From: Colimorpha sp045597845
GTDB taxonomy: Bacteria; Bacteroidota; Bacteroidia; Bacteroidales; P3
DNA length: 31,412 nucleotides
Assembly: GCA_045597845.1 (NCBI GenBank)
Contig: JAZLKZ010000109.1
Coordinates: forward strand, 1-31,412
Direction: 5' to 3'
Made by a program: the position numbers and the translations under genes. The notes below the pieces were generated by a model. That model worked only from the letters and a program-made list of their open reading frames with translations. It was not told where the DNA came from and did not search any database. Positions 1 to 6,333 of this stretch are shown one piece after another (within the stretch, counting starts at the first letter, position 1; each line of letters begins with the position of its first letter).

Positions 1-230
1 AAATCGCTTCCCGATTCGCACTCTGCGGTTGGAATGGAATAGGGTAGAAGTAAGGCAAAATCCTGCTCCGCTACCGTAATGCGTATCGCGGGAAGCGTCA
101 GCGAGAGCGCCAATGTGCCTAATAGGTACCATCGCACCATCTGAAAACGGGTCTCCTTGCGCATAAGGAGCCAATAGACTCCAAAAAACAGCGTGGAGCC
201 GATTGTGGCAAGAATGAGATAGCGAGTCAT
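1..230 (-). CDS. BlaR1/MecR1-type M56 sensor protease, N-terminal part (cut by window edge)
   Basis: The minus-strand frame starts with ATG at 230-228 and stays open to the window edge, giving about 76 residues. It begins with a hydrophobic helix (LILATIGSTLFFGVYWLL), then a short basic loop (MRKETRF), then a second helix (WYLLGTLALSLTLP). This hairpin is the usual N-terminus of Bacteroidetes BlaR1-like M56 proteins, membrane metalloproteases that sense a signal and cleave the partner BlaI repressor. The start overlaps the stop of blaI by 4 bases (ATGA), so the two are translationally coupled. The HEXXH zinc site and any sensor domain lie outside the window, so the family call rests on the N-terminal pattern and the blaI neighbour. 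Confidence 0.8.
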   Translation of the reverse strand, partial: MTRYLILATIGSTLFFGVYWLLMRKETRFQMVRWYLLGTLALSLTLPAIRITVAEQDFALLLPYSIPTAECESGSD

Positions 231-619
231 TTTTCGTTGCGTTTTTGTTCAATGATACGTTCTAGTGCGGCAAGGTCTTCTTCGCTGATATTCTTGTCGT
301 TGATGAAAAACGATACCAACGAGGCATAGCTGGTGTCGAAATAGTTCTTTACCAAAGAGCCCAACATTTTCCCGCTGTAGTCTTTTTTGCTGACCAATGG
401 ATAGTATTGGTTGTTACCGTTGTAGTCCTTGTGCCCCACAAATCCCTTCTGTTCGAGTATGCGAACGATGGAAAGCACTGTGCGATAAGCGGGTTTAGGT
501 TCCTTGACGGTGTTGGCAATTTCTCCGGCAAATCCCTTGCCCAGTTGCCATACTGCTTGCATCACTTGCTCTTCAGCTTTCGTGAGTGTGTCTGTTTCTT
601 GTTTTGTCTTACGTGCCAT
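227..619 (-). CDS. blaI: BlaI/MecI family transcriptional repressor
   Basis: A 130-residue protein of the usual BlaI length. Residues ~12-80 form a winged helix: LTKAEEQVMQAVW is the first helix, AYRTVLSIVRILEQKGFV the recognition helix and following turn, and YYPLVS the wing strand typical of the family. The C-terminal ~45 residues are helical, matching the dimerisation part that BlaR1-type proteases cleave. BlaI proteins bind DNA as dimers and repress their own operon, and often beta-lactamase or envelope genes, until the protease is activated. Here blaI is followed by the overlapping M56 gene. No beta-lactamase is visible, so the target is unknown. The only divergent unit is the structured-RNA/124-aa unit on the other side of the promoter region. 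Confidence 0.93.
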   Translation of the reverse strand: MARKTKQETDTLTKAEEQVMQAVWQLGKGFAGEIANTVKEPKPAYRTVLSIVRILEQKGFVGHKDYNGNNQYYPLVSKKDYSGKMLGSLVKNYFDTSYASLVSFFINDKNISEEDLAALERIIEQKRNEK

Positions 620-755
620 TTTTTTTGTGTGTGTTGATTTTACTATAATAAACGAGATGTTTTGGATTATATTGTGTATATATGATTATTTTTTTAATCT
701 TTGTAATTTGTTGTATTATATATTTGTATATTGAAATTATGTGCTTTGTTTGTTG

Positions 756-787
756 CAAAATTAATTTTCGTGTTGTATGTCGTGCAA
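756..787 (-). promoter_or_regulatory. Predicted promoter of blaI-blaR1
   Basis: On the minus strand there is a perfect Bacteroidetes -7 box, TAATTTTG (TAnnTTTG), at 763-756, and a TTG at 787-785 with a 21-base spacer, which fits the -33/-7 architecture. The transcript would have an AT-rich leader of ~130 bases before the blaI ATG. Regulation by BlaI itself is expected from the family. I could not identify a convincing operator dyad. Confidence 0.5.
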
Positions 788-829
788 CGTTTGTAATTGT
801 CTCAATTGAACTTTATCCTCAAAAAGGCA

Positions 830-857
830 TTTGTATCAATAAAAATTAGTATCTTTG
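830..857 (+). promoter_or_regulatory. Predicted promoter in front of the structured-RNA segment
   Basis: TATCTTTG at 850-857 is a perfect TAnnTTTG -7 box. A TTTG at 830-833 may be the -33 element, but the 16-base spacer is shorter than the usual 19-21. Transcription would begin near 862-865, almost exactly where the foldable segment begins. The promoter is divergent from the blaI promoter ~45 bases away. Confidence 0.6.
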
Positions 858-859
858 CA

Positions 860-1133
860 GTCGGATCATCGCGAGGAAGATGATCATGCTGAGAAAGCAT
901 TTGTACAGTCCAAGATTGTAAAATTCGCCAAATTTTTCCCAATGGACATGATACTTATGCCTTTGCTTATGATATGTGTTATGGTATGCCATACCTATCG
1001 CCAAGCATAGGATAAAGTTTCTCCTGGTTTATTTTGGGAAAGGTGTTTGGCGATACCTACAATCTAATAGAACTGGGCAACAGAGTTCTATGCTTTCTTT
1101 ATGTATTCTTTTAACGCCGACCAGGGGACTCGG
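860..1133 (+). ncRNA. Candidate structured RNA or long structured leader, family not recognised
   Basis: The segment between the promoter and the 124-aa gene has many exactly complementary blocks. Long-range: 860-864 with 1117-1121 (GTCGG/CCGAC); 892-900 with 1090-1098 (AGAAAGCAT/ATGCTTTCT); 913-920 with 1058-1065 (AGATTGTA/TACAATCT); 925-932 with 1046-1053 (TCGCCAAA/TTTGGCGA); 935-942 with 1034-1041 (TTTCCCAA/TTGGGAAA). The last two stems are joined by two possible G-U pairs. Local hairpins: 864-870/879-885 (GATCATC/GATGATC), 994-998/1007-1011, and 1068-1074/1084-1090 (TAGAACT/AGTTCTA, 9-base loop). Two pairs of helices exclude each other: 886-890/896-900 competes with the 892-900 stem, and 1117-1120/1130-1133 competes with the closing stem. 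It could be an independent RNA (6S-like rod, retron-like RNA) or a regulatory leader. I see no good terminator before 1151, which favours a leader or a processed RNA. Pairings were found by eye; no free energy was computed. Confidence 0.55.
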
Positions 1134-1150
1134 AAGGGAAAATTCAAATT

Positions 1151-1525
1151 ATGGAACAAAATGATTGTTTAATCTTCAAGTCAATCTTGGGCAACATCGG
1201 GAAAATTGATGAACTTGTTCATGTGCTACATTTACATGGAAATTTGATTGGGAAATTGTATGACAAACCTGATTCAGAGTTCACCCAATTGGGAAAAGAA
1301 CTGCAAAAGTTAGGGGAGAATCTAAGTCTTTTGTCAGAGTCTGCATTGTCTGCGTTTGATAGCGAGGCACGAACGGCAAGTGAGGCAACTTGTTTGAAAG
1401 ATATTAATTTAAGTGGGAAATTGCATGATCGAGATGGATTGGCTAAGGAAATTGCGAATTATGCGATAGATGACTTGTTGCCTGTGATAAAAAAAGTGGC
1501 AAAAAGATACGTGAAAGTAGCCTGA
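1151..1525 (+). CDS. Small helical protein of unknown family, downstream of the structured RNA
   Basis: A 124-residue protein with no signal peptide, membrane segment or recognised motif. The sequence looks almost all helical. Leucine-rich amphipathic stretches at ~13-30 (KIDELVHVLHLHGNLIG), ~40-65 and ~95-120 could make a small helical bundle. A short motif appears twice in similar form, LIGKLYDKPDS near 30 and LSGKLHDRDGL near 88. The ATG at 1151 lies 17 bases after the last possible hairpin of the RNA segment and is preceded by a purine-rich tract (GGAAGGGAAAA). Nothing else is plausibly transcribed from the 830-857 promoter, so RNA and protein probably form one unit. AT-rich codon use resembles the next two genes, not the propionate cluster. 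Function unknown; helical-bundle accessory proteins are only one possible comparison. Confidence 0.7.
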   Translation: MEQNDCLIFKSILGNIGKIDELVHVLHLHGNLIGKLYDKPDSEFTQLGKELQKLGENLSLLSESALSAFDSEARTASEATCLKDINLSGKLHDRDGLAKEIANYAIDDLLPVIKKVAKRYVKVA

Positions 1526-1631
1526 GTGTCTTGAAAGGTTAAAAGTATCTTTCTTGGAATGCCTTTCGCATGATGTTTTTATATAATTTTCTATTTTCTT
1601 CTACAATGACGAAATGGAAGCATTAAAAATG

Positions 1632-1639
1632 TAATTTTG
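1632..1639 (+). promoter_or_regulatory. Predicted -7 promoter box for the 264-aa lipoprotein gene
   Basis: TAATTTTG at 1632-1639 matches TAnnTTTG and lies 24 bases before the start codon, giving a very short leader. No clear -33 TTG is seen at the right distance. Confidence 0.4.
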
Positions 1640-1663
1640 CAAACTTCAAAATTATGATAATCT

Positions 1664-2458
1664 ATGAAACTGTTACAAATTAAAAACAAGTACATCGGTC
1701 TTTTGCTGTTTGGAGGCTGTTGCGCCATTATTTCGTGCAACAATTCTAACATGAGTGAAGAAGTTGTAGATACTGTTCCTGTAGAAACTATTGAGGAGGT
1801 TGAACCCATAGAGGAAGAATCTCCATTGGATTTGTTCTTCAAAGATGCGTTACAACGAAAGCTGTATTATTCCGACGTGTTGTCGAATGAGCTTTGCAAA
1901 GACGAGATTATCTGCAATTATGGCACTGAATTTTACGATGTTGTTGTGAAGTTAAGCGAAGTGGAGGAGCCTGTATTTTACGAAGAAGACCATTATGTGG
2001 TCTCGGGTTGGAGGCAAGGAGAATGCTACTATACAGGATCAAACCTTAACTACTACCCCTATAATGACAATATCGAAATAGAGTTACGTTACGATGGAAA
2101 CGTCTTGTCACCAAACAATGCAAGACAACAAATAGCCAAATTGGAATGCATATCCTTGGAAGATTTCCATAATTCATACAGAAACACAGTCAATGGGGAA
2201 AAGTATCCCAAAGGAAAATATTATTATATTAAGGCAAAATTGAACAAAATTGACAAAAACATGGGTGGCTTTAAGTATTGCATCGAAGCCTTCGATTGCG
2301 ATTTTATCATTATCAATTGCTACGCATACTTAAACACAGATGACGAAACATTTACTTTTCATGACTACCCTTTGAAGTGTATCTTTTATGGGAAATACGA
2401 TAAAAATGAAAATGACAAGTATTATTTTTCGGATTGCGAACTAATCAAGATACTATAA
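1664..2458 (+). CDS. Lipoprotein of unknown function
   Basis: A 264-residue protein with a lipoprotein signal: basic start (MKLLQIKNK), hydrophobic core, and AIISC with the lipidated cysteine at residue 25. An acidic, proline-containing linker follows (TVPVETIEEVEPIEEE). The mature part has many Tyr, Asp and Asn residues. The C-terminal third (from about KYYYIKAKLNKID to YYFSDCELI) has alternating strands ending in a short polar segment, reminiscent of the small OB-fold (tRNA_anti-like) domains in Bacteroidetes lipoproteins; this is a weak inference. It is followed after 29 bases by the LPP20-like secreted protein, so the two are probably co-transcribed. AT-rich relative to the genes from 3829 onward. 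Confidence 0.75.
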   Translation: MKLLQIKNKYIGLLLFGGCCAIISCNNSNMSEEVVDTVPVETIEEVEPIEEESPLDLFFKDALQRKLYYSDVLSNELCKDEIICNYGTEFYDVVVKLSEVEEPVFYEEDHYVVSGWRQGECYYTGSNLNYYPYNDNIEIELRYDGNVLSPNNARQQIAKLECISLEDFHNSYRNTVNGEKYPKGKYYYIKAKLNKIDKNMGGFKYCIEAFDCDFIIINCYAYLNTDDETFTFHDYPLKCIFYGKYDKNENDKYYFSDCELIKIL

Positions 2459-2487
2459 TTTACCCAATGTCTTAAAAATTTAAAACC

Positions 2488-3609
2488 ATGAAACAAAAAA
2501 TTTTATCTATACTATTTATCTTGCTGATTCCTTTTGCGGGATTCCCACAAAACAAAGTATCCATCACTGTTGCTGCTGATGGCTCAAGCCGAGACAATGC
2601 GATTTCTTCGGCACTTTACAGCGCCATAGAACAATCATACAATTCATTTGTGTCCTCAAGCACCGCTGTTCTAAAAAACAAGGCAATTGTTAATGAAATG
2701 AAAAAACAAGGTGCTATACGCCAAAAAATCGTCGAGAATTACAGAGAAATATATGTTGTCCAGCTTTCCAATAATAAATGGTATGCACTGTTAAATGCCA
2801 CCGTAAATATTAATGAGTTGGTCGCTTTTATTAATAAAAAAGGCATTAAAGCTAGTGTTAGCATGGGAACATTTGATGTCAATGTCAGAAAATTACATTT
2901 TGATGAAATTGCCGAAAAAACAGTAATACAAAATACAATTTGTCAGATTCTAACAATGCCGAATCTGTACGATTACGAACTAAAGTTGGAAGAACCTAAG
3001 CTTGGCTATTTCCATGACTCGTATTCCATAAAGGGTACTGTTTCTACAAAAATTAACAATAATACACAAATAGCAGTGAATATGTTGAGAAAAGCTGTAA
3101 TGTCGGTTTGCATTTCCAAAGAATACAAAGATAAATATTCCGATTTGTATAGTTTTTTAGGACCATCTGGTACAATAATATATTTAAGGAATGGGTATTA
3201 TAGTGACCTTGTGTTTAAAACATACTATCGGGCAATAAACACTAAAAAAGCAGGTTACCCCTATGAGCGTTTTGAATATGATATGAAATATATTGGTTAC
3301 AGGGATGGACTTTGCCATTTTAATAACATATTTTGGATTCCTGCATATTTTGGTTTCAAAGTGATAAACGAGAAAACAGGTGGTACGGATCATATTGATT
3401 GTCATATTTGTACTGCTGATGGAATGGTGAGCTATTATTTTGATCTGTACGATGTTGTTCCCAATTATGAATTCCCGGTAGAAATAGATATTCCTATTAA
3501 CGAAGCAAATAACTATTCGAATTTTATTGTTAAGCCAAGATCTATTAAATTATCAGATGTCGTTAATAACGAAAGGATGTTTTTAGGTGATCGTTTATAT
3601 TTTAGATAG
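2488..3609 (+). CDS. Secreted LPP20-like protein of unknown function
   Basis: A 373-residue protein with a cleavable signal peptide (MKQKILSILFILLIPFAGFPQ). Residues ~24-120 resemble a module common in Bacteroidetes exported proteins and related to LPP20/FlgT-N: a strand (VSITVAADGSS), a long helix with DNAISSALYSAIEQSY, the segment FVSSSTAVLKNKAIVNEM, and a final strand (YALLNATVNINELVAF). The remaining ~250 residues are mixed beta with many aromatics and are not recognised. It probably sits in the periplasm or cell surface. It lies 29 bases downstream of the lipoprotein gene, and a terminator follows, closing the unit. A possible two-unit 7-bp repeat (2471-2484) lies in its leader. Confidence 0.75.
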   Translation: MKQKILSILFILLIPFAGFPQNKVSITVAADGSSRDNAISSALYSAIEQSYNSFVSSSTAVLKNKAIVNEMKKQGAIRQKIVENYREIYVVQLSNNKWYALLNATVNINELVAFINKKGIKASVSMGTFDVNVRKLHFDEIAEKTVIQNTICQILTMPNLYDYELKLEEPKLGYFHDSYSIKGTVSTKINNNTQIAVNMLRKAVMSVCISKEYKDKYSDLYSFLGPSGTIIYLRNGYYSDLVFKTYYRAINTKKAGYPYERFEYDMKYIGYRDGLCHFNNIFWIPAYFGFKVINEKTGGTDHIDCHICTADGMVSYYFDLYDVVPNYEFPVEIDIPINEANNYSNFIVKPRSIKLSDVVNNERMFLGDRLYFR

Positions 3610-3699
3610 AAATGCGTCTTTTTTGTGAGTGTTGAAGGGGGAAGTTGAGGTATTATCAGCTCTCCCATTGTATCAACTTAGTAAAATATTTTAAGATGG

Positions 3700-3734
3700 A
3701 AGTACATATCAAAAGATATGTACTTTTCTTGTTT
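3700..3734 (+). terminator. Predicted intrinsic terminator after the LPP20-like gene
   Basis: A perfect 11-bp stem, AAGTACATATC (3700-3710) with GATATGTACTT (3715-3725), has an AAAA loop and is followed by the T-rich tract TTCTTGTTTT. It separates the accessory unit from the propionate cluster. Confidence 0.8.
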
Positions 3735-3766
3735 TATTATAAATCCTGTACCTCGATTTTTTTTCG

Positions 3767-3774
3767 TATATTTG
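3767..3774 (+). promoter_or_regulatory. Predicted promoter of the methylmalonyl-CoA cluster
   Basis: TATATTTG at 3767-3774 is a perfect TAnnTTTG box downstream of the terminator and ~55 bases before the mce start. The upstream sequence is a T-run without an obvious TTG. The leader is very AT-rich, as is common for strongly expressed Bacteroidetes genes. Confidence 0.6.
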
Positions 3775-3828
3775 CATTTTTAATTGTATTATCTTATAAT
3801 TATATAATAATCAAAAAACTAATTAATT

Positions 3829-4236
3829 ATGACTCCTTCTCATATTGAACACATCGGTATCGCTGTTACCAACCTCGAAGAGGCTATCCGTTATTACGAA
3901 GACGTTATGGGCCTGAAATGCTATGCCATCGAGGAAGTGAAAGACCAGAAAGTGAAGACCGCTTTCCTCAAATGCGGCGAGGTGAAGATTGAACTTCTCG
4001 AACCTACCTGCCCCGAAAGCACCATCGCCTCTTTCATCGAAAAGAACGGCGGCAAGGGCGGTATGCACCATATCGCTTTCTGCGTGGAAGACACCGACCA
4101 GGCTTTGAAAGATGCTGAAGAAAAGGGCGTTCGCCTTATCGACAAGCAGGCTCGTGGCGGTGCTGAAGGTCTCCACATCGGTTTCCTCCACCCCAAGAGC
4201 ACCCTCGGCGTTCTCACCGAACTCTGCTGCAAGTAA
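3829..4236 (+). CDS. mce: Methylmalonyl-CoA epimerase
   Basis: A 135-residue, single-subunit VOC-fold enzyme of the usual length. It interconverts (R)- and (S)-methylmalonyl-CoA between the B12 mutase and the decarboxylase in succinate-to-propionate fermentation. The two beta-alpha-beta-beta-beta units are visible. Metal ligands fit the family: His8 (IEHIGIAV), Glu55 in KIELLEP, the His80/His81 pair in GGMHHIAFCVED, and Glu131 in VLTELC. The tail LHPKSTLGVLTEL is a family signature. The ATG at 3829 sits after an AT-rich leader. First gene of the cluster; its codon use is strongly biased (CTC, ATC, AAC, CGT/CGC) compared with the genes at 1151-3609, suggesting high expression. Confidence 0.95.
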   Translation: MTPSHIEHIGIAVTNLEEAIRYYEDVMGLKCYAIEEVKDQKVKTAFLKCGEVKIELLEPTCPESTIASFIEKNGGKGGMHHIAFCVEDTDQALKDAEEKGVRLIDKQARGGAEGLHIGFLHPKSTLGVLTELCCK

Positions 4237-4238
4237 AA

Positions 4239-4315
4239 GTGATCTGTGATCTGTGATCAGTGAACAGTGATCAGGGACTAGAGCTCAATTCTCAATTTTC
4301 AATTCTCCATTCTCA
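4239..4315 (+). repeat. Tandem array of eleven degenerate 7-bp units
   Basis: Starting 3 bases after the mce stop, the sequence can be read as eleven consecutive heptads. First come GTGATCT-like units (4239-4273: GTGATCT twice, GTGATCA, GTGAACA, GTGATCA), then two intermediate units (GGGACTA, GAGCTCA), then ATTCTCA-like units (4288-4315). The period stays 7 while the unit drifts. A further out-of-phase pair, GTCCTAA/GTCCTGC, is at 4326-4339. It lies in the mce-mmdA spacer. Confidence 0.85.
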
Positions 4316-4393
4316 GAATTTTCGGGTCCTAAGTCCTGCCGCTAAGGCTTGATGGATGACCTATCTTTAATAACCTTTTTAAACTATTCAAAT

Positions 4394-5953
4394 ATGGCTT
4401 TTGAAGAAAAAATAAAAGAACTTCTTGACAAAAGAAGCGAAGCCAAAATGGGCGGCGGCCAGAAGCGCATCGACAAACAACACGAGCAGGGCAAACTCAC
4501 CGCTCGCGAGCGCATCTCCCTCCTCCTCGATGAGGGTTCCTTTGAGGAATTCGACATGTTCCTTACCCATCGCTGCGTGAATTTCGACATGCAGAAACAG
4601 ACCTACCTCGGCGACGGTGTCGTTACGGGCTACGGTACCATCAACGGCCGTCTCGTCTATGTCTTCGCTCAGGACTTCACCGTTTCCGCCGGTTCTCTCA
4701 GCGAGACGATGTCCCTCAAAATCTGTAAAGTTATGGACCAGGCCATGAAGGTCGGCGCTCCCGTCATCGGTTTGAACGACTCTGGTGGAGCTCGTATCCA
4801 AGAGGGCTGCAACTCCCTCGCCGGCTATGCCGAAATCTTTGAACGCAATATCCTCGCCAGCGGCGTGGTTCCCCAGATTTCCGCAATCTTCGGACCTTGC
4901 GCCGGTGGTGCTGTCTATAGCCCCGCTTTGACCGACTTCATCTTCATGAGCAAGGACAACAGTTATATGTTCCTCACGGGTCCCAAGGTCGTTAAGACCG
5001 TTACCGGTGAGGATGTCACCGTTGACAAATTGGGTGGCGCCATGGTTCATGCAAGCAAGAGCGGCGTGGCTCATTTCGTAGGCGAGACCGAAGAGGAGAC
5101 CATCAACATGATTCGTGACCTCGTCGGCTACATCCCCTCCAACAACTTCGAAGAGGCTCCCTACCAACTTACCGAAGATCCCATCGATCGCCTTGAGGAC
5201 TCCCTCAACAGCATCATCCCCGAAAATCCCAACGCTCCCTACGACGTTAAGGAGATCATTAACGCTATCGTTGACGACGGTCAGTTCCTCGAAGTCCACG
5301 AAAAATGGGCTCAGAACCTCGTTGTCGGTTTCGCTCGCTTCGGCGGCGTGAGCGTTGGTGTCGTCGCCAACCAGCCCAAAGCCATGGCTGGCGTGCTCGA
5401 CTGCAACTCTTCCCGCAAGGGCGCTCGCTTCGTCCGCTTCTGCGACGCTTTCAACATTCCCATCGTCACCCTCGTTGACGTTCCTGGTTTCCTCCCCGGC
5501 ACGGGTCAGGAGTATGCCGGCGTCATCGCTCATGGTGCCAAGTTCCTCTTCGCCTACGGCGAGGCTACCGTTCCCAAGGTGACCGTAACCCTCCGCAAGT
5601 CCTACGGTGGCGCACACATCGTTATGAGCTGCAAACAGCTTCGTGGCGACATCAACTATGCTTGGCCCACGGCTCAGATTGCCGTTATGGGTGCAAGCGG
5701 TGCTACCGAGGTGCTCTATGGCCGTCAGCTCAAAGAGATCACCGATCCCGAAGAGAAAGCCAAGTTCATCGCCGAGAAGGAGAAGGAATACAACGACCAG
5801 TTCGCCAATCCTTACAACGCTGCCAAGTACGGCTATATCGATGATGTCATCGAGCCGCGCAACACCCGTTTCCGCGTAATCCGCGCACTCCAGGCTTTGG
5901 CAACCAAGAAGGATACCCTTCCCATGAAGAAACACAGCAACATTCCGCTGTAG
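4394..5953 (+). CDS. mmdA: Methylmalonyl-CoA decarboxylase alpha subunit (carboxyltransferase)
   Basis: A 519-residue carboxyltransferase that transfers the carboxyl group from methylmalonyl-CoA to biotin. The start is set at the ATG of MAFEEKIKELLDKR, where family members begin; an in-frame ATG at 4349 would add 15 unconserved residues. Crotonase-fold landmarks: LNDSGGARIQEG in the N-terminal half, GPCAGGAVYSPALTDF (oxyanion hole), then in the C-terminal half VDVPGFLPGTGQEYAGVI and the biotin-side GGAHIVMS. The family is shared with propionyl-CoA carboxylase beta, so direction is judged from context: OadG- and OadB-like genes follow and no biotin carboxylase is present, which favours a Na+-pumping decarboxylase. 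Codon bias is strong, and the antisense strand stays open as a side effect. Confidence 0.94.
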   Translation: MAFEEKIKELLDKRSEAKMGGGQKRIDKQHEQGKLTARERISLLLDEGSFEEFDMFLTHRCVNFDMQKQTYLGDGVVTGYGTINGRLVYVFAQDFTVSAGSLSETMSLKICKVMDQAMKVGAPVIGLNDSGGARIQEGCNSLAGYAEIFERNILASGVVPQISAIFGPCAGGAVYSPALTDFIFMSKDNSYMFLTGPKVVKTVTGEDVTVDKLGGAMVHASKSGVAHFVGETEEETINMIRDLVGYIPSNNFEEAPYQLTEDPIDRLEDSLNSIIPENPNAPYDVKEIINAIVDDGQFLEVHEKWAQNLVVGFARFGGVSVGVVANQPKAMAGVLDCNSSRKGARFVRFCDAFNIPIVTLVDVPGFLPGTGQEYAGVIAHGAKFLFAYGEATVPKVTVTLRKSYGGAHIVMSCKQLRGDINYAWPTAQIAVMGASGATEVLYGRQLKEITDPEEKAKFIAEKEKEYNDQFANPYNAAKYGYIDDVIEPRNTRFRVIRALQALATKKDTLPMKKHSNIPL

Positions 5954-6012
5954 TCCAATCAATTCGATATTTAATCAATTCAATCAATCAATCTTTAACA
6001 AAAAAAATCATC

Positions 6013-6312
6013 ATGAAAAAAGTATTTTTGACCGTAGCTATCGCAGCTGCTTTCGCATTCGGCATGACCGCTTGCAACAACAACGCCGCAAACGAAGAAA
6101 CCGCAGATACCACTGCTGTTGAGACCGTTGAAGAGTGCAACCACGAATGTGAGCACCACTGCATGGACAGCGTTTGCGCTTCCACCAACTGCGAAAACTG
6201 CACCAAAAAAGGTACCGACGAATGCTGCAAGAAAAAAGCCGGTGAAGCTTGCAATCATGAATGCGAAGGCAACCACGAAGGCTGCGAGCATCATTGCAAC
6301 CACGCTGAATAA
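6013..6312 (+). CDS. Small Cys/His-rich lipoprotein inside the decarboxylase cluster
   Basis: A 99-residue protein with a lipoprotein signal; the lipobox ends GMTAC with Cys21. After a short acidic linker come twelve more cysteines (42, 46, 50, 55, 60, 63, 71, 72, 80, 84, 91, 95) and eight histidines in ~55 residues. CNHECEHHC at 42-50 is echoed by CNHEC at 80-84 and CEHHC at 91-95, so the domain looks internally duplicated. The pattern suggests metal binding (Zn, Cu or Ni) or a disulfide-rich fold outside the inner membrane. It sits 59 bases after mmdA and before the OadG-like gene, with the same codon bias as its neighbours. No named family was recognised. A link to the OadG-like subunit (OadG proteins of oxaloacetate decarboxylases bind Zn) is speculation. 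Confidence 0.8.
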   Translation: MKKVFLTVAIAAAFAFGMTACNNNAANEETADTTAVETVEECNHECEHHCMDSVCASTNCENCTKKGTDECCKKKAGEACNHECEGNHEGCEHHCNHAE

Positions 6313-6333
6313 TGGTGTGAGCTTATTGTCACA

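Noticed and set aside
942..1010. Short frame starting MDMILMPLLMIC within the RNA segment
   Set aside because: About 22 codons, hydrophobic by chance in AT-rich sequence, no start context. A leader peptide cannot be fully excluded.
860..1133. Retron, type III toxin-antitoxin RNA, tmRNA or RNase P RNA
   Set aside because: No reverse transcriptase, no tandem antitoxin repeats, no tmRNA tag frame or CCA end, and none of the RNase P conserved motifs were seen. A remote relation cannot be excluded without covariance searches.
976..1164. 62-codon plus-strand frame between the RNA promoter and the 124-aa gene
   Set aside because: No protein-like pattern, overlaps the 1151 start and lies on the foldable RNA arms. 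The segment is better explained as structured RNA.
1559..1580. Possible terminator after the 124-aa gene (ATGC/GCAT hairpin, then TTTTT)
   Set aside because: The stem is only 4 bp and is separated from the T-run by 4 bases; too weak to call.
3645..3848. 67-codon frame before mce
   Set aside because: It crosses the terminator and the mce promoter and its product is low-complexity.
4239..4315. CRISPR-like or direct-repeat array
   Set aside because: The unit is only 7 bp with no spacers, and no cas gene is present.
4363..4370. Possible separate promoter for mmdA (TATCTTTA)
   Set aside because: The last base of the -7 box does not match and no -33 element is at the right distance; mmdA is probably transcribed with mce.
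4388..5962. A 524-codon open frame antisense to mmdA
   Set aside because: It mirrors the strongly biased codons of mmdA. The translation has no recognisable family and low complexity, and mmdA itself is certain.
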